A stretch of DNA of 64,000 nucleotides, taken from positions 186,001-250,000 of the forward strand of contig JALWTX010000022.1 in assembly GCA_026993355.1 (NCBI GenBank). The letters run 5' to 3'. Shown piece by piece: positions 26,177-34,946 of this stretch; the stretch's first letter is position 1, and each line of letters begins with the position of its first letter. Source of the DNA: Flavobacteriales bacterium. Its GTDB lineage: Bacteria; Bacteroidota; Bacteroidia; Flavobacteriales; Flavobacteriaceae. The position numbers and the translations under genes were made by a program. The notes beneath the pieces are model-generated. The model ran no database searches. It worked only from the letters and a program-made list of their open reading frames with translations, and had not been told where the DNA came from.

Positions 26177-27970
26177 TTACTTTTTCCCCATTAACATTTT
26201 ATCAATAGCTTTGGTCGCTACAAAACCATCGGCAATAGCTGAAATGGCATCATTGCGTCCAATCACCACGGCATCACCACCGGCAAATAATTTAGGAATA
26301 GATGTTTTCCTATTCTCATCCACCACAATTTTATTTTTTTGCATTTCCAATTTGGCTAAAATATGTTCCGGCAACAAACTGTAATCGGCTTTTTGTCCGA
26401 TTGCGGCAATCACGGCATCACATTCGATTAAGGTTTCGCTGCCCTCAATAGGTTTTGGTCGCGGACGTCCACCGCCTTCCGAAATCATTTCGGCTTTGAC
26501 ATATTCCAATCCTTTTACTTTACCATTCTCATCTTTAATCACACGGGTCGGAATAGTTTGTGGTAAGATATGGACGCCTTCAGCTTCCGCTCCTTCAATT
26601 TCTTCTAAATCCGCAGGCATATCTTGAATACGACGTCTGTATGATTGATAAACTTCGGCACCCAAACGGCGCGATACACGTGAGCAATCAATAGACACAT
26701 CACCACCACCGACCACAACAACACGTTTGCCTATATCAACTTGTTCGCCTGAATTGACTTTACCAAGAAAATCAATAGCAGACCAAACACCGTCGGCATC
26801 TTCGCCTTCAATACCCAAATTCCAAGCATCTTGCAAACCTACTGCCACAAAAACGGCATCGCTGTTGTTATAAATTTCATCAAAAGTGATATCTTTTCCA
26901 ACCACCGTATTAAAATGTATCTTAACACCTACTTTTTTCATATAATCCACTTGTTTTTGGATACTTTCATAGGGTAAACGATATTTCGGAATACCATACA
27001 TTATCATACCACCCGGATCTTTATGCGCCTCGTAAACCGTTACATTGTAACCGCGCAACGCCAAGTAATAAGCAGCCGTTAAACCACCCGGACCGGCACC
27101 AATAATACCGACTTTATATTGATTGGGTTCTCTGATTTCAGGATTGACAATTTCGGCAATCATATCGGCATTTTCTGCCCGTTCAGTCGCATAGCGTTTG
27201 AGCCAACGAATGGCAACGGCTTCTCCTCTTACCTGCAATGCACACACATCTTCACATCGGCGGGTACATACTTTACCACACATTTCGGGTAAATCATTGT
27301 TATCGTAAATAATTTTAATCGCTGCTTCATCATCGGCTTTGGCAATAGCATTGATATATTCCGGTATGTGCATATGAACCGGACAGTTTTCGGTACACAA
27401 TCCGCAACTGATACAACGGCTGGCTTCTATGCGTGCTTCTTCTTCATTATAACCCAAAAAGACTTCGGCAAATGATTTTACCCGTTCTTCCGGATCGAGT
27501 TCACGCATCGGTACACGGTCAAAGACATTGAGTGACGTATCCATATCTGCCGTAAAGCTCAATTTATCTTTGGCATCGGGATTGTCTTTACCCGGCACCA
27601 TCAAAAAATCAAACGGATCAGGACTGACTTTGATAAAATCTTGTGTCATATTCAACGATCCCGAAGGGCAAACATCGACACATAATGCACAGTAACAACA
27701 ACGCCCATAGTCTATCTGCGGGCGTAAGCCACTATCACCCGCTTGTCCCTCAATGCCCGCCAATGCAACCATATCAATGGCTTCATTCATACAAATAGTC
27801 GCACAGTTGGCACAGCCTATACATTGTTCCAAATCGTTATAGTGAAAGCCTCTGTATCGCGGCGAAATATCCTTTTGCTCATCAGGAAAATTAATGGTAT
27901 GCGGTTGCTTCCCGATTTGCTTTAACGCCGTCATTGGGGTTAATATGCCTTTCAAATCTATTATACTCAT
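26177..27970 (-). CDS. mbxN: MbxN-like ferredoxin subunit fused to a GltD/SudA-like NAD(P)H flavoprotein
   Basis: 597 residues in two modules. Residues 1-150 are NuoI/MbxN-like, with two CxxCxxCxxxC sites (C50, C53, C56, C60 and C91, C94, C97, C101). From about 170 the sequence is GltD/NfnB/SudA-like: an N-terminal Fe-S domain (C186, C189, C192, C196; C231, C235, C239, C243), an FAD loop GIIGAGPGGLTAAYYL at about 287-302, and an NAD(P) loop VVVVGGGDVSIDC near 415 with a downstream RRR that resembles NADPH-binding relatives. The C-terminal FAGGDAV is the second FAD motif. It ends the mbx series. The fusion would connect NADPH directly to the complex's ferredoxin chain. Confidence 0.88.
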   Translation of the reverse strand: MSIIDLKGILTPMTALKQIGKQPHTINFPDEQKDISPRYRGFHYNDLEQCIGCANCATICMNEAIDMVALAGIEGQAGDSGLRPQIDYGRCCYCALCVDVCPSGSLNMTQDFIKVSPDPFDFLMVPGKDNPDAKDKLSFTADMDTSLNVFDRVPMRELDPEERVKSFAEVFLGYNEEEARIEASRCISCGLCTENCPVHMHIPEYINAIAKADDEAAIKIIYDNNDLPEMCGKVCTRRCEDVCALQVRGEAVAIRWLKRYATERAENADMIAEIVNPEIREPNQYKVGIIGAGPGGLTAAYYLALRGYNVTVYEAHKDPGGMIMYGIPKYRLPYESIQKQVDYMKKVGVKIHFNTVVGKDITFDEIYNNSDAVFVAVGLQDAWNLGIEGEDADGVWSAIDFLGKVNSGEQVDIGKRVVVVGGGDVSIDCSRVSRRLGAEVYQSYRRRIQDMPADLEEIEGAEAEGVHILPQTIPTRVIKDENGKVKGLEYVKAEMISEGGGRPRPKPIEGSETLIECDAVIAAIGQKADYSLLPEHILAKLEMQKNKIVVDENRKTSIPKLFAGGDAVVIGRNDAISAIADGFVATKAIDKMLMGKK

Positions 27971-28211
27971 TTCCTTTATATTTAGTGCGAAGTGCCTAGT
28001 GGAAAATGGAAAGTGCGAATTACCACTCTACTTTCTACTTGACATCTTCTTTAAACTTATTATTGCATTTCAGATTTTTTGATCAGATTCCTCGTCGCTC
28101 CTTCGTCGCTCTGTCGGAATGACAACTGCTGTCATTTCAACGTTACAATGTCATTTCGAACGTAGTGAGAAATCTTAATTTTCAATTCTCAACTTTCAAC
28201 TATCGACCCAG
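27971..28211. repeat. Dispersed-repeat block
   Basis: Holds GTGCGAAGTGCC/GGAAAATGGAAAG runs, an AGATTCCTCG...GGAATGACA arm (about 28084-28125) and a TGTCATTTCGAAC...GTGAGAAATCT arm (28149-28175), then TTTTCAATTCTC runs. No gene. Confidence 0.75.
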
Positions 28212-29315
28212 TTATCTCTCAATTTCCGGCGGACAAACGCCTAATGAATTCAAAATAAATGATACGTCGGCAATATTCTGTCCGGGCAATATTTTTTCCA
28301 ATACACTGACACCGTGTGTATAAGCAGCGCCTTTCAGATGTACCCGTCTTGGTTTGTTGCTGCCATCACTGACAACATAAAATCCTATTTCGCCACGGAC
28401 ACTTTCGGTTTTTACCCAAGCTTCTCCTGCAGGCACCGTCCATTTCATCGGATTTGGAATACGATTGTAATAACTACCGCCCGGCATTTTATCCAAAGCT
28501 TGTCTGATAATACTTATCGACTGCTTAATCTCATCTCTACGAACTAGTGCTCTTGCCCATACATCGCCACCTTCATAAGTTGGAACGACAAAATCCAAAT
28601 CGGCATAAGCTTCATAAGGTTCATCGATACGAACATCATGTTTGATGCCTGTACCACGTAAAGGCGCACCTACAACGCCCCATTCAATAGCTTTGTCTTT
28701 GGGGATAATCCCGACACCTTGCGCCCGTTTTTGGAAAATGGCATTGTCAAACAACAATTTATTGTAATCTTCCAAACGTTTTTCCAAATAATCCATTGTT
28801 TTGTATGCCTTATCTACCCATCCTTCGGGTAAATCGCGACGTACACCACCGGGCCACATATACATATGATAAATACGCGCACCGGTCAGGTCTTCAAATA
28901 AGTCAAGAATATAGTTCCTGTCACCGACACTCCATTGCCCCAAAGTATATAAACCACTAGAACCGGATTGACCGCCATACCATAACAAAAAAGATTGTAT
29001 CCGTGCCAATTCCGCAACAATCGTCCGGATATATTTAGCACGTGGTGGTACCTCACGCCCTTCTATTTGCTCTACGGCACGCGCATAAGTCAGTTCCATA
29101 GGATCCGGCTCCGGTACACAGAATCGACACAATAATGTAAAGGATTGTAACCAATTGCGTCCTTCAATCAGTTTTTCAAAAGCCCGATGTAAATACCCAA
29201 CGTGGGTTTCGGCTTGCGTTACCACATCGCCTTTGACTTTGAGCTTTATCATCATATTTCCGGTAATACCGGGATGCTGTGGACCTAAATATAGGGTTGT
29301 TTCTTTTTCTATCAT
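28212..29315 (-). CDS. mbxL: MbxL-like (NuoD / NiFe-hydrogenase large-subunit fold) subunit
   Basis: 367 residues. The fold-family motifs are LGPQHPG at 10-16 and ETHVGYLHRAFEKLIEGR at 36-53, close to NuoD and group 4 hydrogenases. The N-terminal metal motif is present as C63-x2-C66 (LLCRFCVPEPDP), but the C-terminal one has only C361 (GVCPPEIER) instead of CxxC. A full [NiFe] site needs four Cys, so this is not a normal hydrogenase. Three retained Cys are in line with MBX/MBS sulfur reductases. An inserted four-helix-bundle cassette separates it from mbxK. Confidence 0.88.
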   Translation of the reverse strand: MIEKETTLYLGPQHPGITGNMMIKLKVKGDVVTQAETHVGYLHRAFEKLIEGRNWLQSFTLLCRFCVPEPDPMELTYARAVEQIEGREVPPRAKYIRTIVAELARIQSFLLWYGGQSGSSGLYTLGQWSVGDRNYILDLFEDLTGARIYHMYMWPGGVRRDLPEGWVDKAYKTMDYLEKRLEDYNKLLFDNAIFQKRAQGVGIIPKDKAIEWGVVGAPLRGTGIKHDVRIDEPYEAYADLDFVVPTYEGGDVWARALVRRDEIKQSISIIRQALDKMPGGSYYNRIPNPMKWTVPAGEAWVKTESVRGEIGFYVVSDGSNKPRRVHLKGAAYTHGVSVLEKILPGQNIADVSFILNSLGVCPPEIER

Positions 29316-29330
29316 TTGGTTAATATTTGT

Positions 29331-29448
29331 CGGATGTCCGATGTCCGATGTCGGGTGTTCTGTCCGATGCCGGATTCAGATGTCCGATGTTATATGATTT
29401 TCAATTATGATTATCCTTTTTCTATTTTTATTTGTCAGTTGTCCGATG
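29331..29448. repeat. Left arm of inverted GTCCGATG repeat array
   Basis: At least five GTCCGATG units lie at 29336, 29343, 29362, 29382 and 29441, with partial CCGGAT and TCGGGTG variants between. The mirror array CATCGGAC lies on the other side of the four-helix-bundle gene. Confidence 0.8.
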
Positions 29449-29461
29449 TTTTAATCTGTAA

Positions 29462-29827
29462 TTAATTTATTTTATTCCTAAATGCATTCATCATATTCAT
29501 CAATTTATACGCATCATCATAAAACCTGTTAACCTCATTTTCAGTTAAGTATTTTCTTCTTTTTGCTTTGTGTAAACAAGTTACAACTTCTGCTAATGAA
29601 CGAATGGCATATCCCATAAACTTTTTAAATTCCGGGTTGGTTTGCCCGATTGAACCTTCTGAAATATTTAAAGCAATGGAATCAGCCGCTCTTCTAATTT
29701 GTGATGACAAATTGTATGTCTCATTTTTTGGAAAAGAAAAAGCCAATTCGGTAATTTCCTCTCCAAAAGTCATTGCTTGCTGCCAAATCCTCAAATCTTC
29801 AAATTTAAACTTACTATCCATAATCAC
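29462..29827 (-). CDS. Four-helix-bundle protein (23S rRNA intervening-sequence / TIGR02436 family)
   Basis: 121 residues. The family pattern is plain: FKFEDLRIWQQAMTFGEEITEL, then FPKNETYNLSSQIRRAADSIALNISEGS and then FKKFMGYAIRSLAEVVTCL. This family was first seen in intervening sequences of spirochaete 23S rRNA and is scattered through Bacteroidota genomes, with no known biochemical role. Here it is not in rRNA. It sits between mbxK and mbxL, on the same strand, and is bracketed by inverted arrays of GTCCGATG/CATCGGAC, which suggests that it entered as a cassette. A Met two codons in is an alternative start. Confidence 0.85.
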   Translation of the reverse strand: MIMDSKFKFEDLRIWQQAMTFGEEITELAFSFPKNETYNLSSQIRRAADSIALNISEGSIGQTNPEFKKFMGYAIRSLAEVVTCLHKAKRRKYLTENEVNRFYDDAYKLMNMMNAFRNKIN

Positions 29828-29879
29828 AAAACTTTCAATTCATAATCCCCTAACTATCAATCAAACTCCAACCCCAATA

Positions 29880-29908
29880 CATCGGACATCGGACATCCGG
29901 CATCGGAC
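29880..29908. repeat. Right arm of inverted CATCGGAC repeat array
   Basis: CATCGGAC occurs at 29880, 29887 and 29901, with CATCCGG between. It is the reverse complement of the array at 29331-29448 and ends four bases from the mbxK stop codon. Confidence 0.8.
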
Positions 29909-29911
29909 TTC

Positions 29912-30469
29912 CTAATCTCGTGAATACTTCTTCGCAAAATCCGGCAACTCTTCGCCACTTCGTTTCATTATCTCCTGACGCACATCACGCGCATTTTCTC
30001 TTCCGGGACGTGTCGTATAGGTTTCTTGTGCATACTTTTTCGTATCAAAATCACGGCGCATCGGTGGCATTTCCTGCCAATCTTCCAAAATAAATTCTTT
30101 GGCGCCTACCAATCCGGGAAATTCTATTCCATACATCTCTCGCATTTCCCTTTCGTAGGTATTGGCTTGATCCCATATCGTATCGATATTTTCCATTACG
30201 GGATTTTCTCTATCGATAAATGTATGTACCAAAACGGTTTGCTTGTGTTCCGGATGCCAAACTATGTAAACCAACTCAAACTTATTGTCTTCCATCCAAT
30301 CAACACAAGACATATGATTTAGATGTATAAACCCCATTTGGTTTTTCAAATAGAGCAATATACTTGACACCAAATCTTTTTCCGCTACGATTTTTATTTG
30401 CATCGGCGTTTTTATCTCGCCTTCAACTTTAAAAACTTTTTTGAGCCGGTTTAATATGTTTTCTTGCAT
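29912..30469 (-). CDS. mbxK: MbxK-like (NuoC 30-kDa) subunit
   Basis: 185 residues. The NuoC core is seen in HMSCVDWMEDNKFELVYIVWH and DRENPVMENIDTIWDQANTYEREMREMYGIEFPG, followed by the C-terminal LEDWQEMPPMRRDFD. In complex I and related complexes this subunit pairs with the NuoD-like subunit and holds no cofactor. In the MBX order it follows mbxJ and precedes mbxL, as here, apart from the inserted four-helix-bundle cassette. Confidence 0.88.
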   Translation of the reverse strand: MQENILNRLKKVFKVEGEIKTPMQIKIVAEKDLVSSILLYLKNQMGFIHLNHMSCVDWMEDNKFELVYIVWHPEHKQTVLVHTFIDRENPVMENIDTIWDQANTYEREMREMYGIEFPGLVGAKEFILEDWQEMPPMRRDFDTKKYAQETYTTRPGRENARDVRQEIMKRSGEELPDFAKKYSRD

Positions 30470-30773
30470 TTCTTTATTGGTTATTTGGTTAATCGGTTAT
30501 TTGTCATTTCGAACATAGTGAGAAATCTCATCTTTCATTTTACCTTTAAAGATTCCTCGTCGCTCGTCGTTCCTCCTCGCTCTGTCGGAATGACAACTGC
30601 TGTCATTTCGAACGTTCCATCTGTAATTTCGAACGCAGTGAGAAATCTTAATTTTCAATTTTCCATTTTCAATTTTCCATTCTCAATTTTCCATTCATTT
30701 TCTCTTTCCACAGAGACGAATGCAATTCGTCTCTACGCACTTTCAACCTTCAACTAATTGGTAATGCTTCGCA
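30470..30773. repeat. Composite dispersed-repeat block (304 bases)
   Basis: No gene. It has GGTTATTTGGTTAATCGG runs, arms TGTCATTTCGAAC...GTGAGAAATCT at 30502-30528 and 30622-30648, an intervening AGATTCCTCG...GGAATGACA arm (about 30549-30595), CAATTTTCCATTTT runs, and a palindrome AGACGAATGCAATTCGTCT near 30713-30732. Confidence 0.8.
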
Positions 30774-31427
30774 TCACCAATTATACTCATCAGGAAAATC
30801 CCAATTCTTAATTACTTTTTGTTGATTGGCACGATACCAATCCAGATTATCACGATAACATTTGCCTCCTCCGGCATTGCCTTTTTGAATCAATTCCTGT
30901 AATTTGATAAAACCCTTAATCACACTTTCGGGGCGCGGCATACATCCTGCGATATAGACATCTACCGGTAAATAACGGTCTAGTGCTTTAATGGTATTGT
31001 AACTGTCGAAATACATACCGCCGTTTATAGTGCACGAACCAAAAGCAATGACATATTTTGGGTCTTGCATTTGCTCATACACGCGAATCACTCTTTTTAA
31101 AGTTTTGGTGGACAGGTAACCGGTAATCAACAAGACATCTGCTTGTCTGGGTGTTGCCGCCCCACGGATACCAAAACGTTCGGCATCATAGCGGGAAGTC
31201 ATCGTTGCGGGAATTTCAATAGCCCCGCAACCTGTGCCGTAAGCCAATACAAACAAAGAATGTTTTCGTGCAAAATTCAAAATGTATTGCACCATCTTTT
31301 GCGTTTCCTTATCATTGACTCGCCCTGCGGATGTGCAATGCGGCGCAAAATCAATCTGTGCTTGACGAATTTCTTCTTCGGTTGGTATGCCTAGTGTTTT
31401 GATATTTTTATCCGGATTATTTGTCAT
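30774..31427 (-). CDS. mbxJ: MbxJ-like (NuoB / small-subunit) Fe-S subunit with three-Cys cluster site
   Basis: 217 residues. It belongs to the NuoB/hydrogenase small-subunit family, which carries the [4Fe-4S] cluster closest to the catalytic or quinone site. Cluster ligands visible are C67 (YGTGCGAIE), C132 (FGSCTINGG) and C162 (AGCMPRPE). NuoB has a tandem Cys pair at the first site (ACCAVE), while here the second Cys is Gly68. With three Cys the cluster could have an open iron site, the arrangement described for archaeal MBS sulfur reduction. C31 and C190 are outside the conserved sites. Confidence 0.88.
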   Translation of the reverse strand: MTNNPDKNIKTLGIPTEEEIRQAQIDFAPHCTSAGRVNDKETQKMVQYILNFARKHSLFVLAYGTGCGAIEIPATMTSRYDAERFGIRGAATPRQADVLLITGYLSTKTLKRVIRVYEQMQDPKYVIAFGSCTINGGMYFDSYNTIKALDRYLPVDVYIAGCMPRPESVIKGFIKLQELIQKGNAGGGKCYRDNLDWYRANQQKVIKNWDFPDEYNW

Positions 31428-31820
31428 TTTATTTTTGGTTATCTGGTTATTTGATGATATTGGTTAATCGGTTATCTGGTTATTTGAGATTCCTTCCAGA
31501 CATTCGTCGGGACAGGCTGTCGTTCGTCGTGCCTCCTCACTTTGTCGGAATGACAACCGCTGTCATTTCAAACTTTCTACCTGACATTTCAAACGTAGTG
31601 AGAAATCTCACTATTAATTTTAGATTTCTGATTTTTCAGATGTTTCGTGCAACATCTCTACGTTGTCAATTTTCCAATTTCACTTTTCAATTCAGACGTT
31701 TTGCCAAAACGTCTCTACACAATTTCTACATCAGACGCACGACTGTACGTCTCTACATTTTTTTCTCTTTCCATAGAGACGAATTGCAATTCGTCTCTAC
31801 GCACTTTCCTCTTTTAACTC
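31428..31820. repeat. Composite dispersed-repeat block (393 bases)
   Basis: No gene. In order: GGTTATTTG/GGTTAATCGG runs, an AGATTCCTTCC...GGAATGACA arm (about 31488-31556), a TGACATTTCAAAC...GTGAGAAATCT arm (31582-31608), and four palindromes of the AGACG...CGTCTCTAC class with different inner words (about 31637-31661, 31695-31717, 31733-31757 and 31773-31799), then CACTTTCC runs. It is the fullest example of the composite unit. Confidence 0.8.
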
Positions 31821-32771
31821 TTAACAAATAGGATGATACAACGCCCAAACAATTGCCAAAATCCCTAAAAACGTCGGCCATTTCCAAAAGAAACGAATGG
31901 CTTGTTCGGTTCTAAATCGTGGGCTGACCAGTCCGATGAAAACAGGAATCATATAAAACAAAAATGTTTTTAACAATAACTCTCCCAATCCTGCCAATGT
32001 GCCTAATATACCTTCCAACTCTATGTTGCCGGCGCCTCCTAAGAAAATATCGACAAACAAAACCAATTTGATAAAAGCAAACACAGCACCACCACTCATC
32101 ATCGTTCCGAGATATTTGCCTCCGAATTCCGATACCGGACCCGAAGCTAATTCTGCCGGTGCCCCTACAATATCAAAAGGCGAATAGCGAAACATTCCCA
32201 AGGAAGATAATAATGCCGCTAGAAATGCAAAGGGATTTTCCATAATAATCCACCTGCCGGTTTCTTGTTGGTATTGCATCAAATCTTGCAAGGATGTCGT
32301 ATGAAATTGTATCATAATAGCTACCAATGATAGCACAAATGGAATTTCATAGCCCACCATCATTGCCAATCCCCTAGTCACACCAATTGCCGAATTGGGG
32401 TTCCCTGACTGTCCGGCACCCATTGCCATTCCCAAAGAACCGAATACCATCATATATAGAATAAAAATCAAATCGCCTTTAAAGGTCAGATTGTCAAACC
32501 ATAAACCCTTGTGCAACACGGGAATAAACATCAAAACGGTCATTGCTGCAATGATAATCCACATAGGCGCCAAATGTCCCATAAAACCGTGTGCAATATT
32601 GGTTTCTTTTGCTTGCAATTTCATTAAATCTAAAAAATTCTGATATACCGGCGGTCCTACGCGGTTTTGCACGCGTGCCGTAATCTTACGTCGTAAACCA
32701 CCGTAAAACATCCCGATCGTAAAAGCCAAGATTGCGGTTAGTAATGCACCTAATATTTTGATTGTTATCAT
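31821..32771 (-). CDS. mbxM: MbxM-like (NuoH) membrane subunit
   Basis: 316 residues and about eight hydrophobic helices. The NuoH signature is ARVQNRVGPPVYQNFLDLMK at about 33-52. Charged residues in the central helices include GYEIPFVLSL, and FRYSPFDIVGAPAELASGPVSEFGGK carries the acidic E-channel region. This subunit links the Fe-S arm to the proton pumps. It precedes mbxJ in the transcript, the MBX/MBH order. Confidence 0.9.
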   Translation of the reverse strand: MITIKILGALLTAILAFTIGMFYGGLRRKITARVQNRVGPPVYQNFLDLMKLQAKETNIAHGFMGHLAPMWIIIAAMTVLMFIPVLHKGLWFDNLTFKGDLIFILYMMVFGSLGMAMGAGQSGNPNSAIGVTRGLAMMVGYEIPFVLSLVAIMIQFHTTSLQDLMQYQQETGRWIIMENPFAFLAALLSSLGMFRYSPFDIVGAPAELASGPVSEFGGKYLGTMMSGGAVFAFIKLVLFVDIFLGGAGNIELEGILGTLAGLGELLLKTFLFYMIPVFIGLVSPRFRTEQAIRFFWKWPTFLGILAIVWALYHPIC

Positions 32772-33091
32772 TTGGTTAATTGGTTAACTGGTTAATCGGT
32801 TATTTGGTTATTTGAGATTCCTTCCCGAAATGCGTCGGGACAGGCTATCGCTCCTTCGTCGCTCTGTCGGAATGACAACGCCTGTCATTTCGAACGTTCT
32901 ACCTGTCATTTCGAACGTAGTGAGAAATTTCACTATTCATTTCATATTTTTCAGACGTTGCGTGCAACGTCTCTACGTTATCAATTTTAAATTTTATATT
33001 TAGACGTTTTACCAAAACGTCTCTACACAATTTCTACATCAGACGCACGATCGTGCGTCTCTACTTTCAACTTTTAACTTTCAACTTTCAA
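32772..33091. repeat. Composite dispersed-repeat block (320 bases)
   Basis: No gene. It repeats the pattern of other blocks: GGTTAATTGG runs, an AGATTCCTTCC...GGAATGACA arm, TGTCATTTCGAAC...GTGAGAAATTT (32904-32930), then three AGACG...CGTCTCTAC palindromes (about 32952-32975, 33001-33024 and 33041-33064) and TTTCAACTTTCAACT runs. Confidence 0.8.
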
Positions 33092-34942
33092 CTACTTAAA
33101 TATATAATCCCTAAACAAAATCAACAAAACAAGAAATCCCACAACATACATCGCATACGTCTGTCCGTTGCCGGTATATATGCGTCTGGAAAAATTAAAG
33201 AATGCTTCTAGCGCATTACCCAAATCTTCCCATATCTTGTTCATTTTCAACTTGTATAAAGGCGATGCGGCGCGTTCAAAGGGTTTATAAAAATCCTGTT
33301 GAAAGGTCCAATTTTCACCTTCTTGCCACAATTCGCCCGAACTGGAAATATCTTTCGTACCGACTTTACGGGTTGTTTTTCGTCCTTTTAATGTCAAAAA
33401 TGCAAAAATCAAGACAAACACAATGCTGATAAACGAGCCGATAACACTCATATCAACATTGTTACCCCATACATTTGATAAGGCAGACATTTGCCAATCC
33501 ATAGATGAAAAGCCGATATTTTGCATCGCTGCGGCTGCCGGTTTAAAAATAAATCCGGGCATAGCACCTGTAATGATAGAAACCAATGCCAAAATGACCA
33601 TCGGAATGAGCATCGTCAAAGGGGCTTCCTTGATATTTTCGGTTTCTTTTTCTTCTTGTCCTAAAAACAATCCGAATAAAAATCGGTAGGCATACAAAAA
33701 TGCCGCAGTCGATGAAAAGAATATCACGATGACCAAGAAATAATTATGACTTTCGGTAATCAACGCTTCATATAAGAGCCATTTTCCGATAAATCCCCCT
33801 AGTGGCGGTACGCCGGCCAATGAAATAACAGAGACCAAGGCAACGAAAAATGTCCAAGGCATTTTTCTGATTAAGCCCGAAATTTTGGTCATATCCGTAG
33901 TACCGGCTTGACGTTCTACCGCACCTGCTACCATAAACAAAGCGCCTTTAAAGGCGGCGTGTAACACGGCTAAAAACAGCGCGGCCATTACCCCTAATTT
34001 GGTTCCTGTAGATAATGCCACTACGATGTATCCCAATTGTGCAATGGATGAATACGCCAATAATTTTTTGGCATCGTTTTGTATGAGTGCGTAAATAGTC
34101 CCCATCACAGCGGTAATACCTCCCATCCACGCTAGAATTTGCGTAAATACATAAGCGCCCGGTGTGTGTGAAGCATAATAAGTACTTAAAATCAACAGCA
34201 ATCCGAATACGCCCATTTTAGACATTGCCCCCGAAAATACAGACGTAAACGACATCGGGCTGTTGGCATAACCCGAAGGTGCCCATACGTGAAAGGGCAT
34301 CACGGCGGCTTTTATGGCAAATCCCAATGCTAAAAATATGGGTATAAATGCGTGGTTTTCAAACGAAAAAACGCCTTTATCAATGGCAGTTGCGATATCA
34401 AATGTGCCGTAAAAATGATAGATAAAAACGATAGCTGTTAACATCGCATACGCGCCAATGGCACTAAAAACCATATATTTCAGTCCTTCGGTTTTAATTT
34501 TGTAATAAGCATTGTAAATAATCAATAAGAAGGACGACCAAGTCATAATTTCCCAAAAGATAAATAAAGACACAAAATCTTTGCTGATGACTACCCCTAA
34601 CATTCCTAAAATCGTCATTATAAAAGATGCGTAAAAATAGCCCAAACGGGCTTTGCCTTTCATATATTCAATGGAATAAAGCAGTGCTAAAATGCTTAGT
34701 ATCAACACGATATTTATGAAAAATAAGCGAAATGCCGAAAGTCCCCATTTTAATGTTATACCGCCAACTTGTAAATTAAAATCAGCATCATTTCCGGTGG
34801 TATAAAAATATATTGTAGCAATAAGAAGCGTTGCAAATGCTGTCCATCCGGTGAGTTTTCTATTGAACGTATCTATACTGAACGTCAAAAAACTGCCAGT
34901 AAAAAGTATGCCTAATATGATAGCTAAACTGTTCATTTCCAT
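33092..34942 (-). CDS. mbxH': MbxH'-like second MrpD/NuoL-type ion pump subunit
   Basis: 616 residues, with about 14-16 hydrophobic helices. Pump residues of the MrpD/NuoL/M/N family are present: Glu in IFWEIMTWSSFLL (helix 5 position) and Lys in GFAIKAAVMPFHVWAPSGY (helix 7). After helix 14 a long extension (about 530-616) is amphipathic and ends in another hydrophobic helix, which could be a lateral arm. MBX complexes have two such pumps, compared with one in MBH. The start lies 4 bases after the other pump gene's stop. Confidence 0.9.
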   Translation of the reverse strand: MEMNSLAIILGILFTGSFLTFSIDTFNRKLTGWTAFATLLIATIYFYTTGNDADFNLQVGGITLKWGLSAFRLFFINIVLILSILALLYSIEYMKGKARLGYFYASFIMTILGMLGVVISKDFVSLFIFWEIMTWSSFLLIIYNAYYKIKTEGLKYMVFSAIGAYAMLTAIVFIYHFYGTFDIATAIDKGVFSFENHAFIPIFLALGFAIKAAVMPFHVWAPSGYANSPMSFTSVFSGAMSKMGVFGLLLILSTYYASHTPGAYVFTQILAWMGGITAVMGTIYALIQNDAKKLLAYSSIAQLGYIVVALSTGTKLGVMAALFLAVLHAAFKGALFMVAGAVERQAGTTDMTKISGLIRKMPWTFFVALVSVISLAGVPPLGGFIGKWLLYEALITESHNYFLVIVIFFSSTAAFLYAYRFLFGLFLGQEEKETENIKEAPLTMLIPMVILALVSIITGAMPGFIFKPAAAAMQNIGFSSMDWQMSALSNVWGNNVDMSVIGSFISIVFVLIFAFLTLKGRKTTRKVGTKDISSSGELWQEGENWTFQQDFYKPFERAASPLYKLKMNKIWEDLGNALEAFFNFSRRIYTGNGQTYAMYVVGFLVLLILFRDYIFK

Positions 34943-34946
34943 AATC

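Noticed and set aside
29462-29827. Ribosomal protein S23 / 23S rRNA intervening sequence
   Set aside because: The protein family matches, but there is no rRNA sequence on either side; it sits among mbx genes.
28212-31427. [NiFe] hydrogenase
   Set aside because: The C-terminal metal motif has one Cys instead of CxxC and the small subunit has only three cluster Cys, so a [NiFe] site is not supported.
30470-33091. Short plus-strand open frames in the gaps (60-136 codons)
   Set aside because: They consist almost wholly of dispersed repeat sequence and recur with the repeats; no start signals or family resemblance.
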